Assembly: GCA_012221805.1 (NCBI GenBank)
Contig: CP015195.1
Coordinates: forward strand, 1 to 64,000
Length of the DNA stretch: 64,000 nt
Source of the DNA: Pasteurellaceae bacterium RH1A
Lineage (GTDB): Bacteria > Pseudomonadota > Gammaproteobacteria > Enterobacterales > Pasteurellaceae
Direction of reading: 5' to 3'
Below are positions 57,516 to 64,000 of the stretch, in pieces (position 1 is the stretch's first letter; each line of letters opens with the position of its first letter). Both the position numbers and the translations under genes were made by a program. Below the pieces are notes generated by a model that was given only the letters and a program-made list of their open reading frames with translations, was not told where the DNA came from and did not search any database.

Positions 57516-59009
57516 CTACATCGGGCCAATTGGCAAACCCAGTGCATAATAAATCAAGAAAAATATTCCCCAGCTAAAGAGTAAAATTAAGGCATAAGGC
57601 AACATCATAGATAAAAAGGTGCCAAATTTTATTTTGTTATCATATTGGGCAATAATGGCCAATATCATGGGAATATAAGAGTTTGTTGGCGAAATCACAT
57701 TGGTTGTGGAATCCCCTATCCGATAGGCCATTTGAATTGCCTCAGGCTCAATGCCCAAAAGGACAAAAAGCGGAATAAATACGGGCGCCATCATGGCCCA
57801 TTGGGCCGAACCACTAAAGACAACCATATTAATTGCACCCGCCAATAAAATTAAGATGGCCAGCATCATAACAGGCGGTAAATCCAAGTGGGAAAAGAAA
57901 CCTGCCCCTTTTACCGCTAAATAGGTGGAAAGGTTAGTCCAATTAAACCAAGCAATAAATTGAGCAATCACAAAAACTAAAACAATATAATTGCCAACAC
58001 CTTTTAGGGATCTGGCCATAAAGGCTGGAATATCATCAATATGTTCTAGCTTTTTTGCAACAAAGCCAAAAATGATCGAACATAAAACAAAGAAGCTAAT
58101 TAAGATAGGAATAATCCCACTTAAGAAGGGGGAAGGAACCAGGCCGCCCTTCTCATTACGTAAAGGAGAACTTTCTGGGAAAATAAGTGCGATTAAAAGC
58201 CCAATATAAACAAGTGCGAATATACCTGTCACTTTCAAGGCCTTATATTCTAAGGGACTGACCTTATCTAAATCTTCTGAAACCTTGCCTGTATGATATT
58301 TCCTATTTTTAAAACGAGGTTCAATGATTTTTTCTGTGATAAAGGTACAAATAACCACCAAAAACGGCACTGAAATCAGCATAAAATACCAGTTTGCGGC
58401 AGGCGAGATTTGCTGATCTGACACAGATTTAATGGCTTCATTGGTAATGCCAGATAAAAGCACATCTGTACCTGCTATAAAGATATTGGCAGTAAAGCCC
58501 GCAGCAACCGCCACGAAACCTGCCGCTACCCCCACAACAGGATGGCGGTTGGTGGCAAGAAATATCAGGCCAGCGAGAGGCGGCACCAAAATAAAAGCCG
58601 CATCTGAAGCTAGGTTTCCAACAATGCCCACAAAGAAAATTGAGGCTGTAACCAATTTAGGCGGTGCATTTAAGAGCATGGCCTTAATCGCCGCCCCGGC
58701 CAGCCCCACTTCTTGCATAAAGCCGATGGCAATCATCATACATAACACCAGCCCCAGTGGTTTAAAACCAATAAAATTATCCACGGTGGACTTTAATATA
58801 TAAACCAAGCCCTCCGAACTTAAGAGGCTTTTAATGGCAATTTCTTTCTGGTTTGCAGGATGAATAACACTGCTGTCGAATCCATGTAAGATTGCAGAAA
58901 TAATAGCAACCATCAAACAAAGGAAAATAAAGAGGAAGAAGGGATGGGGAATTTTATTACCAAAGTCTTCTATTTTATCAGACCAAGAGCGAGTGTGTTG
59001 TGTTTGCAT
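57516..59009 (-). CDS. AbgT-family transporter
   Basis: An inner-membrane transporter of the AbgT family with many hydrophobic segments; members carry p-aminobenzoyl-glutamate or export sulfonamide-like drugs. Seen: NKIPHPFFLFIFLCL near the N-terminus, NLASDAAFILVPPLAGLIF, SGSAQWAMMAPVFIPLF and the family's GDSTTNVISPTNSYIPMIL. The start at 59009 is five bases after AAGGAG. It follows the M20 peptidase gene by 12 bases, so imported conjugates are probably hydrolysed by that enzyme. Confidence 0.9.
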   Translation of the reverse strand: MQTQHTRSWSDKIEDFGNKIPHPFFLFIFLCLMVAIISAILHGFDSSVIHPANQKEIAIKSLLSSEGLVYILKSTVDNFIGFKPLGLVLCMMIAIGFMQEVGLAGAAIKAMLLNAPPKLVTASIFFVGIVGNLASDAAFILVPPLAGLIFLATNRHPVVGVAAGFVAVAAGFTANIFIAGTDVLLSGITNEAIKSVSDQQISPAANWYFMLISVPFLVVICTFITEKIIEPRFKNRKYHTGKVSEDLDKVSPLEYKALKVTGIFALVYIGLLIALIFPESSPLRNEKGGLVPSPFLSGIIPILISFFVLCSIIFGFVAKKLEHIDDIPAFMARSLKGVGNYIVLVFVIAQFIAWFNWTNLSTYLAVKGAGFFSHLDLPPVMMLAILILLAGAINMVVFSGSAQWAMMAPVFIPLFVLLGIEPEAIQMAYRIGDSTTNVISPTNSYIPMILAIIAQYDNKIKFGTFLSMMLPYALILLFSWGIFFLIYYALGLPIGPM

Positions 59010-59021
59010 AGTCACTCCTTA

Positions 59022-60185
59022 TCATTGATGTTGTGAAAAAAGAATTTGTGCAAAATAGGCCGCCCCGTAAGGAATAATATTATCGTTAAAGTTATAACGA
59101 CTATTATGAAGCTCCTCACTGTCACCATTGCCAATAAAACCATAGCAGCCTGGCACCTGGGTGAGAAAACAAGCGAAATCTTCACTGGCCATAAGTGGCT
59201 CAACATTTTCTTGCACTTGATTTTCGCCAACAATGGCCTTGGCCGCATCAATAGCCTGCTGGGTTTCACTTGGCGTATTTTCTGTACAAGGATGAGAAAT
59301 TTTGCCTAATCTGAACTCCGCCTCCATACCAAAGGCAAGGGCAAGATGAGGTACAAGCTGCTCAAATTGTGCGATAACCTGCTGTCTAACGGGTTCACTA
59401 TGGGTTCTAAAAGTCCCTACCATGCTTGCTTCATTGGCAATCACATTGGAGGTTTCACCACACTGCATTTGCGTGACGGAGACCACAACAGGGTCAAGCG
59501 GGTTAAAGGTGCGGGCCACAAAGCCTTGTATGCCTTGGTAAATAAGGCTTGCAACCAATAAGGGATCCTTGGTGGTTTGAGGAATGGCCGCATGCCCTCC
59601 CTTGCCCTTGATAGTAATATAGAAGCGGTCTGAGCTGGCCATAATGGTTCCTTTCCTAAAACCAAAACTGGCTTCTGGCATCTTGGGCATATTATGTAAG
59701 GCATACATGGCTGAAACAGGGTATTTGTCTAACACCCCTTCATCTATCATGGCCCTTGCCCCACCCAAGCCCTCCTCCGCAGGCTGGAAAAAAAGCACTG
59801 CCTTGCCTGGGAAATCTCGGTTTAAGCATAGATATTTGGCTGCCATCAGTAACATAGTAGTATGCCCATCATGGCCGCAAGCATGCATTTTACCCGCCGT
59901 GCGAGAAGCATATTCCAGCTCAGTTTCCTCTTGAATAGGCAAGGCATCCATATCTGCCCGCAAACCAATCGCTTTCCCATCTTGCTTACCATAAATAACC
60001 GCCACAAGGCCTGTTTTCGCAAAATCTCTATTGATTTCATCTACCCCATATTCCTTTAATAGGCGCATAACCAGTTTCTGGGTTTCAACTTCAGTAAAAC
60101 CTGTTTCAGGCCTGCTATGCAGGGTATGGCGAATGGCCTTGGCTTCATCAAGCCAAGATTGCATGGTAGAAAGAATTGCACTCAT
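59022..60185 (-). CDS. M20-family amidohydrolase (AbgA/hippuricase-like)
   Basis: A 387-residue zinc hydrolase removing an acyl or aminobenzoyl group from an amino acid. Seen: LRADMDALPIQEE, the metal-ligand MHACGHDGHTTMLL, QPAEEGLGGARAMI with the catalytic glutamates, ALHNMPKMP, and MASEDFACFL near the C-terminus. It has a strong ribosome site (AAGGAGG). The abgT-type partner suggests p-aminobenzoyl-glutamate or a similar conjugate, but E. coli uses two M20 subunits (AbgA and AbgB) and only one is here. Confidence 0.9.
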   Translation of the reverse strand: MSAILSTMQSWLDEAKAIRHTLHSRPETGFTEVETQKLVMRLLKEYGVDEINRDFAKTGLVAVIYGKQDGKAIGLRADMDALPIQEETELEYASRTAGKMHACGHDGHTTMLLMAAKYLCLNRDFPGKAVLFFQPAEEGLGGARAMIDEGVLDKYPVSAMYALHNMPKMPEASFGFRKGTIMASSDRFYITIKGKGGHAAIPQTTKDPLLVASLIYQGIQGFVARTFNPLDPVVVSVTQMQCGETSNVIANEASMVGTFRTHSEPVRQQVIAQFEQLVPHLALAFGMEAEFRLGKISHPCTENTPSETQQAIDAAKAIVGENQVQENVEPLMASEDFACFLTQVPGCYGFIGNGDSEELHNSRYNFNDNIIPYGAAYFAQILFSQHQ

Positions 60186-60322
60186 ATAACCTCCTTATGT
60201 CGAATTAACACAAGGGTAAGTTACAGAAATGTTAAGCAAATGTAAACTTAAAGATACTTATAATGCGATGAGCAAGACAGAATAAGAAGAGAGATGAATA
60301 AAAAAATGGAGAATGATGCAAC

Positions 60323-60349
60323 AAAAAACCCTGCTATGCAGGGTTTTTC
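60323..60349 (-). terminator. terminator of the small lipoprotein gene
   Basis: AAACCCTGC pairs with GCAGGGTTT around TAT, with a T-run on the minus strand; the plus strand also has a short T-run. Confidence 0.85.
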
Positions 60350-60362
60350 TTGTCAAAAGAGA

Positions 60363-60656
60363 TTATTTGAATTCGTAGCGACGAATTGAAATCAAATCTG
60401 GATCTTGGTGATCATATTTTTCAGAAACGTGGATGCGTGAGCCAACAGTTACATGGGCATCGTATTCACGGGTCATCACAACTTCTTCACCATTGTCTTT
60501 ACGCACGAGAAGCTCAACAACTTCTTTGCCTTCTTTCGTTTGACCAATTGCTTTGCTTGTTACAACTTGTGCATTGCCTTGTTTGTTATAAACATTAGCA
60601 GTACAAGCTGCCATAACCATACTCATTAGAACAACAAGTGATAGTTTTTTCATCAT
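60363..60656 (-). CDS. small lipoprotein related to the SlyB-like neighbour
   Basis: 97 residues with lipobox MAAC at about residue 18. The C-terminal part, ELLVRKDNGEEVVMTREYD then VTVGSRIHV, parallels MVIRKDDGKEIVVVQKKEDG then FVAGKRVRI in the upstream neighbour, so the two genes look like partial duplicates. This one lacks the glycine-zipper segment. Either of two adjacent ATG codons (60656 or 60653) may be the start. Function unknown; probably co-transcribed with the upstream lipoprotein gene. Confidence 0.75.
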   Translation of the reverse strand: MMKKLSLVVLMSMVMAACTANVYNKQGNAQVVTSKAIGQTKEGKEVVELLVRKDNGEEVVMTREYDAHVTVGSRIHVSEKYDHQDPDLISIRRYEFK

Positions 60657-60678
60657 AAAATTCCTTCAAAAATCAAAA

Positions 60679-61143
60679 TTATAGGAGAGAGACATTTAAG
60701 TCTGACGCAGACCCTACAATTCTAACACGTTTTCCGGCTACAAATCCATCTTCTTTTTTCTGAACGACGACAATTTCTTTGCCATCATCCTTGCGGATCA
60801 CCATTTCAAGCGAAGAAACCTGGCTGGCTTTTTGTTCAACCGTGTTGCCGAGTACAGAACCCGCAATAGCACCAACCGCTGTTGCAATGGCCTGGCCAGA
60901 GCCGCCGCCAATACCTGAGCCTGCAATGCCGCCTAGCACACCACCTCCCACAGTACCGATTACCCCTGGGCTGTCAGCCTGGATTTTAACATCACGCACC
61001 GATAAAATGGTGCCATAGCTGATGGAACGGGCTTCTTTGGCTTGATTGCCTGTGTACACACTGCCGCTATAAACGTCCGTATTGGCACAACCCACTACGC
61101 CTAAACTGGCCACAAGGGCAAGGGCTAAACTTAATTTTTTCAT
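60679..61143 (-). CDS. slyB: SlyB/Pcp-like outer-membrane lipoprotein
   Basis: A 154-residue lipoprotein with a glycine-zipper 2TM domain. The start at 61143 (MKKLSLALALVASLGVVGC) has a GGAG site and a lipobox VVGC at about residue 19; the longer frame to 61218 adds no sensible sequence. Seen: ISYGTILSVRDVKIQ, the glycine-rich VGGGVLGGIAGSGIGGGSG, and the C-terminal beta segment. SlyB homologues stabilise the outer membrane, under PhoPQ control in enteric bacteria; no PhoP box was identified here. Confidence 0.88.
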   Translation of the reverse strand: MKKLSLALALVASLGVVGCANTDVYSGSVYTGNQAKEARSISYGTILSVRDVKIQADSPGVIGTVGGGVLGGIAGSGIGGGSGQAIATAVGAIAGSVLGNTVEQKASQVSSLEMVIRKDDGKEIVVVQKKEDGFVAGKRVRIVGSASDLNVSLL

Positions 61144-61160
61144 AAATACTCCATAAAAAC

Positions 61161-61754
61161 TCAGACCATCTCTGAGCGGATAATTGTTTGGATAGGATAA
61201 GGATGCAGCTTCAGACAAACCGAATTCAAATTAGTTCCCAGGCTAATGGCAATGCTAGGATTAGGCAGTCTTTCACCTTCCACCTTAACCTGACTTACCT
61301 TTATTTTCAAAGGCTTAGCCTGCAAATTAAAATGAGCCAGCGTGCGCGCCGTCCACTGCTCAATGCTTTCCTGGTCTAACATAGGGAAAACAATCTCAAT
61401 ATGCTCCCAGCCCTGCTCATTATAGATTTTGCCTTTAGGAAAAGGAAGTTCAATTATCGAAACCTCTTGCCCCAAAAAAACCAGCGGCTGATGCAGGCTA
61501 AACAAACCAATAGGGCGGCCGTTTACTTGGCTTTCTTTAAGCAGGCTGGCCCCTTGCAATAAGAGGCTCTGCCAGGCCTGGGCAGTTTGCTCATCATTCA
61601 TTCTAACGGCCAGGTGGTCAATCTCAAACTGGCTCAAGTCAATCCGCGCCACCTGGGCTAATTCCCTGATTTTGCCCTCAAATTGGCTTAAATCACCAAA
61701 ACAAGCGGTGAGATCCTCGTAAAATTTTGCATTTTTTAGTATCATTAGCGACAT
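61161..61754 (-). CDS. yecM: YecM-family VOC-fold protein
   Basis: A 197-residue protein of the YecM family, structurally like isomerases/oxygenases of the VOC fold but of unknown function. Seen: DHLAVRMNDEQTAQAW, ELPFPKGKIYNEQGWEHIEIVFP, and the Pro/Leu-rich C-terminal half. In E. coli yecM is next to argS, and here it is divergent from argS by only 25 bases, which supports the assignment. Confidence 0.85.
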   Translation of the reverse strand: MSLMILKNAKFYEDLTACFGDLSQFEGKIRELAQVARIDLSQFEIDHLAVRMNDEQTAQAWQSLLLQGASLLKESQVNGRPIGLFSLHQPLVFLGQEVSIIELPFPKGKIYNEQGWEHIEIVFPMLDQESIEQWTARTLAHFNLQAKPLKIKVSQVKVEGERLPNPSIAISLGTNLNSVCLKLHPYPIQTIIRSEMV

Positions 61755-61779
61755 TTTTGATTGATTAAAAGGTTACATC

Positions 61780-63507
61780 GTGAATATTCAACACATTCTA
61801 TCTGACAAGATTAAAGAAGCAATGATTTTAGCAGGGGCAGACCAAAACGTCGAACCTGCTGTTCGTCAATCGGGCAAGCCGCAATTTGGCGACTATCAGG
61901 CCAACGGTATTATGGGCGCCGCCAAAAAGTTAGGGCTGAACCCACGAGAGTTCGCTCAAGCGGTGCTGGATAAGGCAGATCTTGCAAATATGGCAGAAAA
62001 AACCGAAATCGCAGGCCCGGGCTTTATCAATATCTTTCTGGCCAAAGATTTCTTGGCTCAACAGACCCAAGCTGCCTTAAATAGCCAGAGCCTAGGCGTG
62101 GCAACCGATGGCAGCCAAACTGTGGTCATCGACTACTCATCGCCAAACGTGGCCAAAGAAATGCACGTGGGGCATTTGCGTTCAACCATCATCGGTGATG
62201 CGGTGGTGCGGGCCTTGGAGTTTTTGGGCAATAAGGTTATCCGTGCCAACCATGTGGGCGACTGGGGAACCCAGTTCGGTATGCTCATCGCCTACCTGGA
62301 AAAAATGGAAAACGAAAACGCCACCGCCATGGAATTAAGCGATTTGGAAGCCTTCTACCGTGCAGCCAAGGAACATTACGACAGCGACGAAGCCTTCGCT
62401 GAAAAAGCCCGTAACTATGTGGTCAAACTCCAAGGCGGTGATGAATACTGCCGCACCATGTGGAAAAAGCTGGTGGACATCACCATGCAGCACAACCAAG
62501 AAAACTACGACCGTCTCAACGTAACCTTGACCGAAAAAGACGTGATGGGCGAGAGCCTTTATAACCCGATGCTGCCTGAAATCGTGGCAGATCTCAAAGC
62601 CCAAGGTTTAGCAGTAGAAGATGATGGTGCCTTAGTGGTATATTTGGACGAATTTAAGAACAAGGACGGCGACCCGATGGGGGTAATCGTGCAGAAAAAA
62701 GACGGCGGTTTTCTCTACACCACCACCGACATCGCCGCTGCCAAATACCGCTGCCATACATTAGGAGCGGATCGTGCCCTGGTCTTCTCCGACACCCGCC
62801 AAAGCCAGCACATGCAACAGGCCTGGCTCATCACCCGTAAGGCAGGCTATGTGCCAGACAGTTTCAGCCTTGAGCACCACAATTTCGGTATGATGTTGGG
62901 CAAGGACGGCAAGCCGTTTAAAACCCGTACAGGCGGCACGATTAAACTGGCCGACTTGCTGGATGAAGCCGTTGAGCGTGCCAGCAAGCTAATCAGCGAG
63001 AAGAACCCTGACTTATCGGCAGACGAATTGGCAAGCGTGGTGGAAGCTGTGGCGGTTGGATCGGTCAAGTATTCAGATCTGTCCAAAAACCGTACGACTG
63101 ACTATGTCTTTGACTGGGACAATATGCTTTCCTTTGAAGGCAACACCGCCCCTTATATGCAGTATGCCTACACCCGCATTCGTTCCATCTTTAGCCGGGC
63201 TGGGATCGACCCTGCCACACTGACAGGTGAAATCGTCTTAAATGAAGATAAAGAGCGGGCATTAGCCGTTAAGCTCCTACAGTTTGAAGAAGCCGTAACC
63301 AGTGTGGCTCGTGATGGTATGCCACATATTTTGTGTCAATATCTCTATGAACTGGCTGGGATTTTCTCCAGCTTCTACGAAGCCTGCCCGATTTTAAATG
63401 CCGAAGAAGAAGTGAAGCAAAGCCGCTTACAGTTGGCAGCCTTGACGGCCAAGACCTTGAAGCAAGGCTTGGAATTGCTGGGCATTAAGACGGTTGAGAA
63501 GATGTAG
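61780..63507 (+). CDS. argS: arginyl-tRNA synthetase
   Basis: A class I synthetase of 575 residues that charges tRNA-Arg. It starts at GTG 61780. Visible features are the HIGH-type motif [20 protein letters not shown] (about residues 120-139), the N-terminal Add1 domain, and the anticodon-binding domain beginning near [12 protein letters not shown]. The KMSKS-equivalent region is degenerate, as is common in bacterial ArgRS ([13 protein letters not shown]). The length is normal. Confidence 0.97.
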   Translation: MNIQHILSDKIKEAMILAGADQNVEPAVRQSGKPQFGDYQANGIMGAAKKLGLNPREFAQAVLDKADLANMAEKTEIAGPGFINIFLAKDFLAQQTQAALNSQSLGVATDGSQTVVIDYSSPNVAKEMHVGHLRSTIIGDAVVRALEFLGNKVIRANHVGDWGTQFGMLIAYLEKMENENATAMELSDLEAFYRAAKEHYDSDEAFAEKARNYVVKLQGGDEYCRTMWKKLVDITMQHNQENYDRLNVTLTEKDVMGESLYNPMLPEIVADLKAQGLAVEDDGALVVYLDEFKNKDGDPMGVIVQKKDGGFLYTTTDIAAAKYRCHTLGADRALVFSDTRQSQHMQQAWLITRKAGYVPDSFSLEHHNFGMMLGKDGKPFKTRTGGTIKLADLLDEAVERASKLISEKNPDLSADELASVVEAVAVGSVKYSDLSKNRTTDYVFDWDNMLSFEGNTAPYMQYAYTRIRSIFSRAGIDPATLTGEIVLNEDKERALAVKLLQFEEAVTSVARDGMPHILCQYLYELAGIFSSFYEACPILNAEEEVKQSRLQLAALTAKTLKQGLELLGIKTVEKM

Positions 63508-63531
63508 TTTGTAAATCGCCCCTACGAAAAA

Positions 63532-63567
63532 CCCCGCCTGTAGGCTCTACAAGCGGGGATTTTTTTA
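63532..63567 (+). terminator. argS terminator
   Basis: CCCCGC and TGTAG pair with CTACA and GCGGGG with single bulges, followed by ATTTTTTT. The right arm contains CAAGCGGGG, close to an uptake signal. Confidence 0.85.
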
Positions 63568-63587
63568 GGTTTTTTTGCAAATTTCAA

Positions 63588-64000
63588 TTAGCCAAACAAG
63601 CCGCCAATGTATTTGCTTAAGGTCATAGCACTCAGTACGGCCATCAAGACCACTACAATCAAGCCACAGAAGGTCATCCATTTCGGGTGCTTGTAGTCGC
63701 CAACGATTTTGGCCTTGTGGGCAGCAAGCAGGATGAGGCCTAGGGAAATCGGTAGGATGAGGCCGTTGAGCGTCCCTACAAAAACCAGCACCTGGGCCGG
63801 GCGGCCGACTGTGGTCAGCACTGCGGTCGAGATCACGATAAAGGCGATGATCCAGTAGTTCTTACGGGCTTCAATTTTGGGCGAGAAGCTGGAAATAAAG
63901 GACACGGAGGTGTAGGCTGCACCAATTACCGAGGTGATGGAAGCCGCCCAAATTACCACACCGAAAATCATGAGCCCCAGATTGCCGGCCACATATTCAA
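63588..64000 (-). CDS. Nramp-family divalent metal transporter, 3' part only
   Basis: The last ~137 residues of a membrane protein whose frame stays open through the window edge. Segments LGLMIFGVVIWAASITSVIGAAYTSVSF and GTLNGLILPISLGLILLAAH match the C-terminal helices of Nramp-like transporters. The ion cannot be told from this part. It is convergent with argS. Confidence 0.7.
   Translation of the reverse strand, partial: EYVAGNLGLMIFGVVIWAASITSVIGAAYTSVSFISSFSPKIEARKNYWIIAFIVISTAVLTTVGRPAQVLVFVGTLNGLILPISLGLILLAAHKAKIVGDYKHPKWMTFCGLIVVVLMAVLSAMTLSKYIGGLFG

Overview
The window looks like chromosomal DNA of a Pasteurellaceae bacterium. The gene complement is gammaproteobacterial with typical Pasteurellaceae neighbours. 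The sequence is sprinkled with the Actinobacillus pleuropneumoniae-type DNA uptake signal (core ACAAGCGGT / ACCGCTTGT), often as inverted pairs that double as transcription terminators. The genus cannot be fixed from the sequence alone, and most of the window is ordinary core genome.

Layout. 1-3.1 kb: a CRP-controlled lipoprotein, moeA-moeB (molybdenum cofactor) and a candidate small RNA. 3.1-9.5 kb: a YhaM/CyuA-like desulfidase, glmS, a DeoR-type regulator with a likely operator, yggS, kdsC and an Uma2-type nuclease-fold protein. 9.5-15.6 kb: cytochrome b561, an M15 peptidase with rsmJ, a Met-Leu-Gln-Gln tRNA operon, metC and leuCD. 15.9-20.2 kb: an oppA without oppBCDF, an IS256-family element inserted exactly in the T-tract of the oppA terminator, a chalcone-isomerase-like periplasmic protein and an OmpA-domain lipoprotein. 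20.7-28.9 kb: one giant gene for a 2,707-residue trimeric autotransporter made almost wholly of near-identical tandem coiled-coil repeats. 29-42.9 kb: a divergent adenosylhomocysteinase-like gene, nagE, purD, pepN, pgsA, der, ubiK, pgi, ftsN and adk. 42.9-53.3 kb: rnr, a KS-type condensing enzyme, focA-pflB with an FNR-type promoter, thrC, a small conserved-looking ORF, a YgiW-like protein and a TRIC-type membrane protein. 53.4-64 kb: duplicated Phe-Asn tRNA pairs, mutY-yggX-mltC, a glyoxalase-like protein and a GNAT protein, an AbgT-M20 operon, two small lipoproteins, yecM/argS and the 3' part of an Nramp-like transporter.

Physiology. focA-pflB and nagE fit a facultative fermenter using formate and amino sugars. 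GlmS makes glucosamine-6-phosphate, NagE probably imports N-acetylglucosamine, and the DeoR protein upstream of glmS is a plausible but unproven link. CRP sites stand before the first lipoprotein, oppA and nagE.

The least ordinary features are the giant adhesin, with its 9-residue repeat register and modular 270/318-bp DNA repeats; a family of paired extragenic palindromes whose stems covary; the terminator-targeted insertion sequence, whose transposase is broken by one base in an A-run; an AhcY homologue in which two catalytic positions appear replaced; and an unassigned structured transcript after moeB. Coordinates include stop codons and, for tRNAs, the encoded CCA.
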